Shown here piece after piece: positions 12,136 through 23,922 of a stretch of 64,000 nt of DNA (the stretch's first letter is position 1; each line of letters opens with the position of its first letter). The translations under genes were made by a program, and so were the position numbers. The DNA is from Lepidurus packardi. Its lineage: Eukaryota > Arthropoda > Branchiopoda > Notostraca > Triopsidae. Below the pieces are notes generated by a model. It ran no database searches. It worked only from the letters and a program-made list of their open reading frames with translations, and was not told where the DNA came from. Location: positions 1 to 64,000 of the forward strand of contig JAKZAN010000199.1 in assembly GCA_023053545.1 (NCBI GenBank). Direction: 5' to 3'.

Positions 12136-12559
12136 GTTTGGATGGCTTTCATAAGTTAAAATGTGTGAGTCTCATCTTAATGGTGCCTAATTTACTAATT
12201 CTATCAAAGGTTGGCCATTAAAATATAATCTAGCCTAATTTACAGTGTTCTAGAGCGGTGTATGATTGTGACTTCGATTATTGCATTGGGTGTTTTGAAG
12301 TCTTAGACTGCTGCCCGATTCGATAATCCTTGAAGCCGGCATAGTCCGTGGGGAATGCACCGTGGAGAGCTGCAGGACAATGACTTTAAGTCAGGTATTC
12401 AGGGGATCACAGAGGTGTAATTATAAAACTCCTATCTTTTGGTGCATGAGCAGTGGTGGGGGCAAAGACTATTTTAAAGTTTAGTGAGGAAAAAGCGACA
12501 GGGACCAAATAGATTTATTTCAAAAACTGTTCCACGCATTAAAAACTAACACTACTCCC
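12136..12559. other. Intergenic region, possible non-coding RNA locus
   Basis: 424 bases without a coding frame I can support. The central part (about 12240-12420) is less AT-rich than other spacers and contains short complementary segments such as GTCC and GGAC flanking a purine-rich loop. I could not match it to U1-U6, SRP RNA, RNase P or a tRNA. Confidence 0.3.
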
Positions 12560-14580
12560 ATGTCCAAGTTGTCGTACAAGATCGCCTACCTCTCCGGTAA
12601 GAACATCCAGGGGTACCTCGCTCTCCCCAAAGACCGCAAGAACCTCTCCAACTCCCAGCTCAAACTCATGATACTCAATCAACACAAGACGCCCACGCCC
12701 CCCGATCCCGCAAACTTCAGAGTCTACCAACTATCAACCAGTAAAGAGGTAATCCCCTCATTCCTATACCCCGCTACAGATCTTACTCGCCGACCACGAG
12801 ATCTTCTCAGCCTCGTCTGCCAAACTGGAACTGCGTGAAAGGGTGACTTCATCAGTATCACCGTCGATCGTTGTTTAGGAGGAACAAGATAGTGATGTGA
12901 CAACGAAGCGTAAAAGAACAGGGTCGAACTTCACAGAGGACAGTATTGAGTTCGAAGAGGAGTCGCAGATCAGAAACTATGAACAAGACGTAAGAACGAT
13001 CCATTTTCATAAGGCATGACCATGGTTAGTTCATCGAAGCGGAACCAGAATGCCCACCATACGTCTACGGCTACATTAAGATGTGCCGAACGCTCAAGTG
13101 CTTCTATAAAGAGATCTACGCCGAACTCAACCCCTAAATATGCGTGTTAAATCTCTTCAAAAACAAAAAGGACCATCCTAAGAAACCTTACCTGACGATT
13201 GCACTATCCCTCATCGAAAAGATCGTCAGACTCAAAAGCACTCCTTGTTTCAGTCGCAAGTGCTACATCAAGATAATAACCTCCGACACGACACTATCTC
13301 TCTGCTTCTACGACAAGGAAGTCTGTCTCAACTGGATGGAGTATATTAAGAACGGCATCAAATTCTCGCAATTCTTTGAGGCTAAACTGAGCAGGAGCGA
13401 GATTCCTGTCGCTTCGAGCATCAAGGACCCCATGAAAAAGAGATCGGAAATCGTATAGCTGCAGGACTCGATCGCCTCGAGCGTGTCAGTCTCGAACGTT
13501 CGAATAAGCCATGACTCATCTTCCGGCCCCGACTCTTAAATTTTCATTAATGAAAGAAAATGTACAATCTCCACCAGCATAATTTCCTCAATTTCACCTA
13601 TATTCAACATAGAAATTGTATTGTTGGAACACTTCGAAATCTAGAAAAAAATAGGCAGTGGCTCTTTCGGGTTTATCTTCCTCGCTCAGCATAAGGCGAC
13701 AGACACCAAATACGCCCTAAAACAGCTTTCCAAACAATCGCTCCTCCAAAAACGCGAGATGAAGTACGCACTCACCTAGTTTAACATTCTGAAGGAGGTC
13801 GAACACCCCTTCATCTTACAAATGCACTACGGATTCCAGACCAGGGACTATCTTTACATGGCTCTTGACTACTGCCCTCGGGGTACTCTCAAATAACTGA
13901 TAGTCTAAAACTAAACCCTGGACATTGAAGACGCTGTGATTTACATTTGCTAACTGATCCTTGCGATTGAGTACCTTCACTAGAACGGTATCATGTACCG
14001 GGACCTCAAGCCTTAAAACATTCTTATCGACTCAAACCTACACCTAGTCCTGAGTGACTTCGGACTTTCCAAACTAGGTATGGAGGATCCGGAGCAGATT
14101 GCTAAATCTTTCCTGGGTTCTCCTGCCTACCTTGCCCCTGAAATGTTGTTGGGTGGGGGGATGTCCCAATTAGGGGACATTTACGGCATTGGGGCCGTGA
14201 TGTATTAGATGCTACATGGACGTACTCTGTTCGAGGGTAACGAAATCGGCGACATCTTCGAGTCGATCAAGACGAAAGAGCCCGAAATCGACCCGGAACT
14301 GCCGGCGCAGGTGCAGGACTTCCTGCGGCGGACATTGGAGAAGAACCCGAACAAGCGACTGAAGCGAGTGCGGAACCATCCTTTATTTGACAACATTAAT
14401 TGGCGGCATGTATACAAGAAGAAAATGGAACCCAATATACGTTTCATCAAGGACTCTAGCTCCCTGAACTGGGTGCAGTTGAACTATGATATTGACGAGG
14501 ATTATAATTAGATAAACTTCTGCGAGAACCGAGTCGAGGGCTGGTTGTACTCCCGCAGACCCACCAAAGAGAGGAACTGA
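12560..14580 (+). CDS. AGC-family protein kinase with N-terminal PH domain
   Basis: Introns at 12749-12779 (31 nt) and 12990-13029 (40 nt) give 649 residues. A third candidate, 13562-13612 (51 nt, a multiple of three), just before the kinase domain would reduce this to 632. A PH-like domain runs from about YVYGYIKM to NWMEYIKNGI. The kinase domain has GSGSFG, the ALKQLSK lysine, YRDLKPEN, SDFG, GSPAYLAPE and MYEMLHG. Three diagnostic residues are written with UAR: the E of LHEN (TAG 13981), of KPEN (TAA 14014) and of YEML. A PH domain before an AGC kinase suggests a PKB/Akt-like, phosphoinositide-responsive kinase. The tail lacks a clear FxxF[ST] hydrophobic motif but has an EGWLYSR segment near the end. 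Confidence 0.88.
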
Positions 14581-14676
14581 CTTCCTCGGGACCATCCACT
14601 CCATGTTTTCCTCGCCTCTAAATCAACATCAAACACATACCTTAATACCTATACTACCTATTTAGAATTATTAGAT

Positions 14677-16316
14677 TCAGTGCTTGAAACTCAGCCCTGT
14701 TTTATGTCCTTTCTTGAATTCCTTCACTGTCAAGTCTGACGCATACCGTTGATGCAGCGGGCCAGACTCATTCCTGCACAGTTGCTGGCCCACCGAAGAG
14801 CCACCTCTATGCTTGTTACGCCTCTCTCCCCACCGTTTGATCTAGCTTTTACACTGTGACCTTGTAGATTTGCTCTGTTCCTTCCCGTCACCCACTATCT
14901 CTCGAGAACTCCTGAGATGAGGAGTGTTTCCAAAGAAATTGTATTCGATATTCCTGGGCGTTCTTATGCTCGACTTGAGAGTGGTGTTTCGTTTGAGGTC
15001 ACTACTCTGGTTGGCTGTTTTGACTTCTTTCTTCTTGTGTTTGGCTCCTTTATCTTTGAAATGAACGAGCCCGTACTCATCTGTACATGGCTGTAGCGTT
15101 GACACCTTTTTAGATTTTTTATGGAGGTCAGGAGATTTAGCGCCTGCGTTGGTGTTTTCTGGATGTATGGCGCTAATCTGCTTGAACATGCTCAGATCAT
15201 CCAGAAATAGGTTAGCAGGCTCTTCTTTCTGCTTGGCAGAGACCCATTTGTTACATTGCTGCTGCAATTTCACAGAAACTTTGTTTTTCAGCTCGTACTT
15301 ATTAAGCATACAAACCAGCTTCTATCTGATCGAAACGAGTTCCATTCGACTCTCGTCTGCTCTATGAGGTTCTAGGCTCAACTTATTAGGCTTCACCGGT
15401 TGGATCTTGAAGTGTTGGCTACAGGCGGATTTGGGGGAGGATTGGGTTTTTGAGTAGCGAGGCGTCACTGTAGAATAGGCTATAGCTGAGTCTTCTCTGG
15501 AGACGAGTTTTCGGTAGATAAAGGTCTTTATGCGGTAAGCATGGATGTCCATGACGTGGCGTTCGGGCGAGAAGAAGAAGCGAGGAAACATGTTATAGTA
15601 CTTATAGTACTCGATCCTGCGGAGTATTTTTTCCCTGGCAGTGGCGCGTTTATGCATCTCCTTGAGGTGTTATCTGTCTGCGTCGAGGGTCTGAAGATCT
15701 TTGATGAGGATTACTCTCTGAGTGTGCAGCTCTGTCAGGACGCATAAAATTGTCGAAAATTAGTCAGAGTGATTAACAGATGGGTGAGTTTGATAAATTT
15801 ATATGCTGATATAATAGGCGCCTCGCTCCTTGCCTACTGACAACGGGAGCCGCACAGGATAATTCCCGAGGTTTTATTTGATTATTGCTGCGAAAGAGGC
15901 GCGAGTTTGCAGAGATAGCAGCAATAAAATGTGGTACTGGTTGTTATGGGCGAAGAAGGGATTACCATTGAGGAGATCGTTGATGTCTCTGGTGTAGAAA
16001 AAGCTGATGGAGCTAGAGTACTTTTGGTGGAGACGCGTATTGATTTTATAATGTCTGGGGCTGCGGCACCTGCTGATGGAGCTGTGCTCGGCCCAGGTGG
16101 CCTTGGTTGAAGACAGGACTTAGGAGGAAGGTTTGGGGTAGTAGTTTTTGATCATTGTGCACACGGTTTAGCCTTTGTTTGGGCTGCGCAGATTGCAATA
16201 ATAAGTCTTAATTATATCCTGAAAGCACGGCCAGTCTTTACTTCCTGCAGACTCGTCCACTGCCGAATAAATAGATGCTGGACCTTCAGAATAAGCAGAC
16301 CCTACGTCCACTCCAT
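14677..16316 (-). CDS. Unknown protein, about 532 residues
   Basis: A single frame without TGA runs from about 16.3 kb to the TGA at 14677, with an inferred 41-nt intron (16260-16300) linking a short first exon (MEWTE) to the main exon. The start is therefore uncertain. The protein is basic, with aromatic-rich segments in the first half (EYYKYYNMFPRFFF) and a Lys/Ser-rich second half; no domain is recognised. Several TAA/TAG codons lie in it. An alternative model starts at ATG 15745 and uses a 37-nt intron (15678-15714), but the longer frame is favoured because it stays open far upstream and reads like protein. Confidence 0.55.
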
Positions 16317-16448
16317 CTCAGCTGGCACTAATCAGTTATTTTGGATTAATCCGCGGACTGCAGAACCTACATTCTCCAAGCAATATCTCTATCCTTTAAC
16401 AGACTAAATAAGGGATTAAATAAAATAGCAAACACTAGACATCTTTCA

Positions 16449-18311
16449 TCAGCCCTGGATGAAGGAGAGGATCCGAGACAGTCTCAGGAACCTGATCAAT
16501 GTTTTCTTGGCGATGATGCTCCTCTCCTCGGCGTAGTGCTTCAACGTGCCAGGCTCCAGAAGATCCTCGTTTTCTTTCAACAGAATCTACAGTTAAATTG
16601 AATCACCATCAAGAAAATGTCTTACCTCGAGGTTGTAGTGCGCTAAAGCTCTGTCCTTCCTGTCTAGAATCGAGCACTTGGTACTTGTCCACTCAATTCT
16701 CTTCCAATCTTTTTCTTGGTCCTCCAAGAACACTTCATCGAACTCCATGTTTTCCTTAAGTTTCACGATGATCTCTCCTGATGAATGCTTATGGCTCCTA
16801 GCATAAAAGGTTGACAATGCGTATGCTAAATCTCGGATGGCTCTCTCCTCGGCTGCTGGGTCCTTGTGCTTCAGCTCTGCAGGCTCATAGTCCTGGTCCA
16901 TCGGCAGTAGATTGATTCCTGCCCTCTGGAGCTCATACAAAAGTCGTTCGGGGGTGAGTGTCTTGACATCGAATCGCGCGAGCTAGTCAGATTTGTCAGT
17001 AACGAGCAATTGGGCATAGTTTTCTCCTATTTCAAACTTCAGAGTCTGCCTTTTACAGACCAAGTCTAAATGCACGATGTTAGGCTTAACCGACCTAAGT
17101 TCCCAGGACACGTACGGGTAATCTGTGCATCGATCTTGGATATAGGCTAGAGAACCAGCCTTGGGGACGTTGAACTCCAGGTTCTTTCTCTGGATGTCAA
17201 TCTGGAGATTCTCTGAAGGCAGTAAAGACCATTTGGTGCCGTCCCACAAACCTACTTTGAGGTTGGTCTTGTCGACGGTCTTTAGGTAGATGTAGTCAGG
17301 GAGCAGATAAGTAACTCTGAATAACTCTTTTTGACCTCCTGCTGCCATGCGTGATTTATCCAGGATCTATTTACCGTCGTAGTCTGTTTTGAGGGTCCAA
17401 TTGGTCATCTTCTTGGAATTAGATAGGAGTTAGAAAAACTAGATTGTAAGCACGCCTCCAACCACCATTAGAGGACTGTAGGTGCTGCTGTTGTAAGGGT
17501 CGAAGTCAGTCCATTCAAACTTCACGATCAGATTAGAGTTCATAAGCTTTCCTGGGATTTCAGTAGAGTACCCGAATTCCTTGATTTCAGCAGGCTTGAA
17601 CTTGAAGGAGCTCTTAGTGGAAGAGCTGCTGTAGAATACACCCATTCTGAAGCTGTCAGTCTTGTAGAACACAGTGTCTTCCTGCTTCTTGTCATCGTGC
17701 TTCTTGTTTTCCGAGAGCTTCTTGGCCAGCTCTAACTGCTTCTCCTCGACGAAAGAATCTGCTGTTATCGCCAGATATACCATCACTTCCTCTAGCTTCT
17801 TCATGCTAATCTTACGAATGCTACGGATATTTTCTTCGGCTTCTTCTAACAGGGCGATCTCCTTTTCAGCTAGGTGACACATGCACTTTTCTTTGAGGGC
17901 AGCGACGATGAGTTCGGAGTGTTGGCAGGACTGGATCTTGAGATCATTGGGACTGTCGGTGGGTTATTCATATTGGCTGATAAAGGTGTAGAGGTCAGCC
18001 CCCTCGACGGAGGGAAGCTCGACAGCCTCCAGGTACGTCTTCCAGTTCTTCTCGGCCATGAGCTTTTCCATCGCTGTGTTCTAGAACTGAATACGCTTGT
18101 GCAGAATGGGATCGTTTTCAGATTTTTCCTCGTGAAGTCTGATACGTTCTTCTTCTGCGAGTTTTTCTGCTTCTATTTTGCGGAGGCGTTCTTGTTCTGC
18201 GAGCTTCTTTTCCTCGATTTCTCGCTTCTTGGCGTCTTCTTCCTCCTTCTTCTGGGCCTCGAGCTTTTTGAGTTCTTCCTGCTCCTTCTTGGTGAGTTTC
18301 TTGGGCGGCAT
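16449..18311 (-). CDS. DNAI7: Dynein axonemal intermediate chain 7 homolog
   Basis: 607 residues after a 39-nt intron (16587-16625), which is itself stop-free and a multiple of three. The N-terminus is a long Lys/Glu coiled coil (MPPKKLTKKEQEELKKLEAQ onward), typical of CASC1/IC97/DNAI7. The middle (WKTYLEAVELPSVEGADLYT) and the beta-rich C-terminal half (FEWTDFDPYNSSTYSP; DYIYLKTVDKTNLKVGLWDG) follow the family plan. IC97 is an inner-arm dynein I1 component in Chlamydomonas. The start ATG is the first in the frame. Assignment is by overall architecture and remembered family pattern. Confidence 0.72.
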
Positions 18312-18564
18312 GGCTGCGCTATGTGTATGGATTGTTATTTAGAGTCTAGATTCTTTGATTATGGATTATACAGGCTATCACAAATGAATGTTTCCTCGGT
18401 TTGTTCTAGGAAGTTGCATTATTCAATAACTAACAAATTAAGTACGCAAATCAATCCATGATTCTGATATCTCATGCCGAAATGGGCTAACAATATATTG
18501 CTAAACTCCAATACTGTCTTAAAAGCTCAAACACCTTATAGATTAGTCCCGACGCACCACACTC

Positions 18565-19005
18565 TCATATTGCCTTCGTTTTCTTAAACTGAGTGATTTG
18601 CGGCAGAATCACTTTACGAGCCAGAAACTGGCTCGATGACCGAGTCTTGTTTAGCCTTTTACTATCCTCATCAGTTACAGTGCCCGGTCTCTAGCCTTTG
18701 TTTCTGGGCTTTTACACATTCATCTTCGGCAATTATACGGTTAGGCTGTCAGAGATTTCCTGCAGGTTTAGAGTATTAGGCCTACCAGGTATGGCCAGAG
18801 GCCGGAGCGGCTAACAGAGGTCAGGCTCGAAGGTCTAATCATAGAGTGGCGGCTAGCAAATATTGTGAGTGTGAAGGAGAGAGAGCTGTTAGTCTATATA
18901 GAGGGGTGGTATTTGCATGAGTATATCTCTTTCAAGTATGGCATCGATGAGGGAGTCTAGGAGTCGGTCGACCTGAAGGATAGATTCCTAGAGGTTAGAT
19001 AGCAT
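18565..19005 (-). CDS. Small unknown protein, 146 residues
   Basis: A complete frame from ATG to TGA containing eight or more TAA/TAG codons, so no ORF of useful length shows under the standard code. The predicted protein starts with an amphipathic helix (MLSNLEESILQVDRLLDSLI), has a Pro-rich middle and a basic C-terminus (QFLARKVILPQITQFKKTKAI). No domain recognised. The helix-then-proline pattern and the position between DNAI7 and a WD-like protein give no firm clue. A 70-codon ORF just upstream (19044-19256, same strand, different frame) could be a first exon, but I found no splice that joins them cleanly. Confidence 0.55.
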
Positions 19006-19336
19006 GGAAGTACGACGGTAATAGATTAGTGAAAGTGAACCTACTAAATATTATGAATAAAACGAGGTTGAAAAATTGTGGAGCAGGCAAGATAAGAAGA
19101 ATAGATAGACTGTACAGTGTACTTCTGTTGCTTAGAATCGTGTATCTTAATAGAAAGAACCGTTGATCTATGTGTTAAGTCTTTAGATTTATCAACATGG
19201 TAGACTTCATGAGGGATTAGCTTTCCAGACTGCCAACTTTCTGGTTTAAATTTCATCTTCTAGGCTCTCATTCAAGTTTCAATCATGTTTGTGGCATCCC
19301 AAACTGTAATCTATCAATAACTTATAAAACCCATTC
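19006..19336. other. Divergent intergenic region
   Basis: 331 AT-rich bases between two divergently transcribed genes, so both promoters should lie here. A minus-strand 70-codon ORF at 19044-19256 (MKFKPESWQSGK...) has no known motif. Confidence 0.5.
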
Positions 19337-20215
19337 ATGAAACTCGATCTCCATTCCCAGCTCCTCTCGTAGGAGGCAGAAAAAACACACTTCCTCAGAA
19401 TTTAGCCCATTTCCCCCTCACTTGCCCTCCTCACTACTGACGAGTTCTCCCTCGTCCTCTACGACCTTGACTCCGCCCAAGTTCTCCGTCACTTTCGTTC
19501 GAAACGCTACATCTGTGGACTCACCTATCATGAGCCCTCACAAACTGTATATGTGGGTGATAACATCGGAACCGTTATCGCCTTTGACATCCAGTTCCAG
19601 GAACTAGGCCGGTTTAAGCTACATGATGATCTGGTGACCAGCCTCAAGGCTGTCACAATTTTGGACTAGGCTTACCTGGTTAGTAGTGGACTGGATGGCC
19701 ATGTAAAATTGGCTGATCTCCGAACCAAAGAAACTCTCTATGAATTAGACTGCGGGGAGCCCATTTGGAGCATCTATTACTCGGCTTCCGAGGATTCCCT
19801 GTACGTGCCGAGATACCAACACGAACCCAGCCTGAAACTCTCTAACTTCATCCTAAACAGCCGCAAAGCCAAACTCAGTTGCGAATCACGGAAAGATCTG
19901 TTTGACTTAGGTCTAAAGGCTAAGTATATCGTTGGGTTCGAAAAGTAGGGACAGGAGGAAGTGCTTGTGCTTTAGGCAGACTGCTAGCACTACTTCAACC
20001 TGACTGAAAAAAAGAAATATGCGGGCGAGTGCGAGTTTATCGTAGGCTACAAAGGGGAGACGATTTTGGTGTGTTCGAAGAAGCTGAAGGCAGTGGGGAG
20101 CGAGGAGGAGGTGGAGTCGCCGATAAAAGGAGGGTTCAGCTGTCTGGACGGGAGACAAGTGGGTAAATACTTGCTATTGACAACTGATAGAGGACTATTT
20201 ACATACATAAGTTGA
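19337..20215 (+). CDS. WD40/beta-propeller-like protein, 292 residues
   Basis: No intron. The predicted protein has repeated short beta-strand segments in WD-repeat style (LVLYDLDSAQVLRHF, VYVGDNIGTVIAFDI, YLVSSGLDGHVKLADLRT), then less regular blades, ending TDRGLFTYIS before TGA. The number of recognisable blades is about four to five, so the propeller may be degenerate or need a partner. Five or six TAA/TAG codons occur, including TAG 11 residues after the start. WD proteins are scaffolds; the complex is not evident. The start is the first ATG in the open frame. Confidence 0.65.
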
Positions 20216-20526
20216 AGTTGCTAGTATTTCCAATTCGACGCAAAATAGCTTCCAGAGTAAGTGGGTATTATGAAGTGTGGATGAAGCCACAAAAGTGGAG
20301 GCCTGACTTTCCGACACTTTGAAGTATATGGCTCTGAAACTAAATCTCAAGACAATATTCTTTTTCTATATTCGAGTTCCTAGCGTTATAGATCTCTTTG
20401 AGATGTGTGTTTTCCTCTTCTCTTCTACTGGATTACTCTGGAAACATAGAACTAATAGCACCATTCTCCATATCGAATAATTCCACTAACAAAACAAACA
20501 CAGTTGTACTATTTTTACCCACTAGC
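20216..20526. other. Intergenic region, nothing recognised
   Basis: 311 bases between two genes on the same strand. AT-rich toward the downstream gene; no ORF, repeat or RNA signature seen. Confidence 0.5.
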
Positions 20527-22341
20527 ATGAAGGTCGCCATCGTCAATGCGTGTGCCCCACATTCCCAATATTTCTTCAACTCCGTCCGCCTCATCAACTC
20601 TTGCTTTCGCCTCCAATGCCTAATCTATGATATACACCCTCTCCCCCAAATAGTCACCATCCAAAGAGATACACTCGAGTGGGAAATCCATGGCCGAAAT
20701 TCCAGATCCCACTCCAAATAAAACACAGGTGCATAGTGCCCATGCCAGATGCCCACCAACCCTCCAGATGCGAGCCTATAATAACGCAAATTAGCATAGT
20801 CCGAGAACAGAAACGAAACCAGCGAAGAATCATAGTCAACCTAGCGCACGCCTCGCTTCCTTTAGAGTTTCCATGGTTTCTTCATCATCGGAGACAGCCA
20901 CTCGACGCCTTGGAACGCCTAAATCAAACCTGTAAACTGTCTCATCAGGCACTGCATCAAACATCAAAAAAACCTGTTTTTGATTTCGGACAGTGCCTTT
21001 GAGTCTCTTGTTTTCATCCTCACCAGTGGTCTTAATAGCAACATTGCGGTCAAGAATCCTTTCGACAGCAAGAATATGTTTCTGGAAGCAGTTCTGAAAA
21101 GGAACTCCAGTTTCTATCAACTCCCGAAGACAAACAGTCCTAACAACCAGGAGTTGCTGCTTGACCCAATCGAGGGGATGCTATACGCTCCAGTTGCCAA
21201 CCAAAGTAGTGATTTGCGATGGTCGAAATTTGTGCATACTGGGCTGAAAAACTACTAATCCTTTGTAGCTGAGCCGCCCGAATCCTCCTCATTTTCGATT
21301 AATATCTACAGGACCTAAGTTTCGAGGCGCAAGAACGAGCAGGAATGCTGTTTTAGGAAGGGGCACTACCTTTTCGAAGAAATCTAGGGTGCATCATTTA
21401 TGGTTGAGCAGAGATCGAAATGGCAAATGACAACCCACCCTGCTTCACGATTGCAGAAACTGGCCAGAACCGACAAAGGCGTATGTGTGGTTTAGTATGA
21501 CAACATCGTGGGAATACATTTTCAGTTGGCTGAGAAGTACCAGAGTAGTCTACTCATACTAAAGAACTTCGTAGGGCGTTGTTTGAACAAAGCAAGTCCT
21601 TCAGCGATATCTGCCGAACTAACCCGTGGGGAGGACGACAACAGCGAGCTTGATTTCATGGAAGAGCCTCAGACAATGCTAACTGAGAAGCTGCATGTCA
21701 ACAAGATATATAGCAGGTTGGGCACTATCAAATCTATTTTGTACAAATCACAGCCTACGACAACAGCAGTTGACAAAGGGTTGGTGAGGAAGTCTATTGC
21801 TTTTCGAGGGGACAGCGGCTCCAGTGCTGCTCATAAACGGATATTAGGCTTTATGACTGAGAGTCTCAAAGAGAAACCGAGTACACTTAAAACCAAGATT
21901 CCGCTGCAAGAAACAAGGGTAAGCGTGACTCGCAATAATACCTAATGCTCGACCGACAGGAAGAATAAGGAGAAAATAAGCGACGACCCGTGCTTCTAGG
22001 ACTTCTGGAATGCGCCCATCATTGACTGCACTGCGAAGAAACAGTACAACAGGAAGAGTTAGAAGGGAGGCGGCAAGCAGACCGAACACCACGGCTACAC
22101 GAGGAATAGTGCGTACCGTCACTCTATCTAGCTGAACGGTGACGATAGTCAGAATCTAACAATCAAAAGGAAGAATGCCGGCCGCAAGTTGTAAACTCGC
22201 AGGAAATAAGAAATCGCTTAGGAGGGAGAAAAAGTAGTCAGAGACAAACCCCTGCTGATGAAGGAGAAACTGCATAGGTACCGATACCGGGACGAAAGCC
22301 CCTCGAAGTGGACAGGCTAGCACAACTTCAAAGTGTTCTGA
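20527..22341 (+). CDS. Unknown protein, 604 residues
   Basis: One uninterrupted frame of 605 codons under UAR=Glu. The first 60 residues (MKVAIVNACAPHSQYFFNSV...) look like a globular alpha/beta start. After a Glu-rich linker dense in UAR codons, a second globular block follows (HGFFIIGDSHSTPWNAEI; NLFLISDSAFESLVFIL). The remaining 300 residues are basic and low in hydrophobic clusters. I do not recognise the family. The N-terminal blocks recall a glutamine-amidotransferase-like fold, but no catalytic triad is evident, so I make no functional claim. TGA at 22339. Confidence 0.6.
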
Positions 22342-22611
22342 GAGTGGGACTGCAGAGTGTAACCCTGAGCAAGAGATGTATGTATTTGCAGGCTGTCCCT
22401 ATTCCTCAAAGGAAGTATTGTTATGAAACCAAGAAGATTCGTTCCATTTTCTATAGTTATCTAAATTTGATCTCCCTCTTACTTATCTCTATTTTACTAA
22501 GGGATTTATTAGTGCTAAATGACAGTCCAGGGATAGCTGTGGCCCCTGCCCTCCTGCAGAAGTATTCGCGATGCTGCCCTCCGCAGAAATCTCTCCTCCA
22601 ACAAGGCCTCC

Positions 22612-23076
22612 ATGCCTGAGCCTTGCCTCCTCCGATTCTTGAGCGAAGAAAAGGAATAGCGTCCCAGCTATGACCTAGATAGCATCCGCAAAGACAAATT
22701 CATGCGCAAGAATTAAATGTTCAGCTTCTTCGTCAATATGCTTGAAAAGTGGAACAAGGATAACTCCCGTGACGTCAAGGCACCAGCCAAACGTTACAAT
22801 TATGAGCTTACCAACTTCGTATACTTCCACCTCAAGCGCATATCCCTCCAAGATGACTCTGCCAAAGAGGTCAGCCTGAATAGACTCTATAGCTGGTATG
22901 TTGAGTGTAGTAAAGGCAGGTCCGACCTCTTGCAGTGTTTCCAGGCCTTCAGCGAGCAGCGAAAAGCACGTAGGTCTCGCATGGAGAAGCAAGCGGACGA
23001 GGCTGTTCGCAAAACCTTCTGCTCGCATCTGCCTAGCAAGTAAGATCTTTCACAACTTTACAGTATTCACGATTGA
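22612..23076 (+). CDS. Unknown small helical protein, 154 residues
   Basis: Open from ATG to TGA, with three UAR codons. Predicted mostly helical and basic, with MFSFFVNMLEKWN and LTNFVYFHLKRI as its clearest hydrophobic faces and an Arg-rich SEQRKARRSRMEKQ stretch. No domain recognised. It ends two bases before the ATG of the next gene on the same strand, an unusually tight spacing, so the two could be joined by an undetected intron or share transcription. Confidence 0.5.
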
Positions 23077-23078
23077 TT

Positions 23079-23828
23079 ATGGGCACGAATAGACTTGCCA
23101 CTTTCCAGAGAAGAATTCTAGACGTCCGGGCCTCTAGCGGAAACTAGACGATTTCCAGAATTATTGACAAAGGTTCTAATTCTGAGGGTTTAGGCCACAA
23201 CTGGTCCACTACTACCGCCACCAATTTTTGGGACCCCAGAAAGGAAAACTTTCTCTAGTCTCATAAAGACGGCTGTAGCAACCCCAAGTTATCAAGAGGT
23301 GGTCGTTTTAAAGAAAACCTGGACGAAGTCACAATCAACAGAGTGTATCAAATTTAACAGAAGACGCTGATATAAGAACGGGAGAAGAAATAAATGGAAG
23401 TAATGTTCGAAACATTCAGAACGAAGAAGGCCTAGTACGAGGAACGTCGGATCGTGGACTACGGGGAGTGGGATGCATGCGTACTGGAGTTGAACCTGAA
23501 TAGCACTCCTTTTCGGGACTTCGCAGCAGATCGAGAGGAAGTCCTGCATACTGAAGGCTCAACAATAAGAAGACTGAACCGCGAAAACTCCCAGACAGAA
23601 ATATACAATAGAATACTCAAAGATAGACTATACCGCAGAAGGAGCACAGTCAATGGCACGAGGGCTAAAATCGGCACAGACCTCATGTTTTCGACCCTGT
23701 GCAACAAGGTGGATGAGGGAGAGAGCGTGAAGCCAGTCTGCGGCCTGACTCTGATGCGGCATCCACTGGAGGAAAAGAAGGACGGCAAGAAAAAGAAGAA
23801 GGCAGCGACAGAGCCGGCGGATAGATGA
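23079..23828 (+). CDS. Unknown basic protein, 249 residues
   Basis: Open frame with about seven UAR codons. The N-terminal third is Asn/Ser/Thr-rich (NWSTTTATNFWDPRKENF), the middle is a charged helix (KTLIEEREKKEMEVMFETF), and the C-terminus ends in a Lys-rich block before TGA. Short WD/P and helix elements of this style occur in microtubule-associated ciliary proteins, but I recognise no named family. The start ATG lies directly after the TGA of the preceding gene (23074-23076). Confidence 0.5.
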
Positions 23829-23922
23829 AGGAAACCCATAAGATGTATATATGTAGTATGACGAGATTGGGGACTTTTAAGTTAGGGCGGTTCCAGTTTC
23901 TGGCAGAAATATGATCTGAGCA

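Noticed and set aside
12250-12420. U3 snoRNA-like words (GAAGCCGGC and CAGGGGATC)
   Set aside because: They occur in the reverse order to U3 and without the other boxes, so probably chance.
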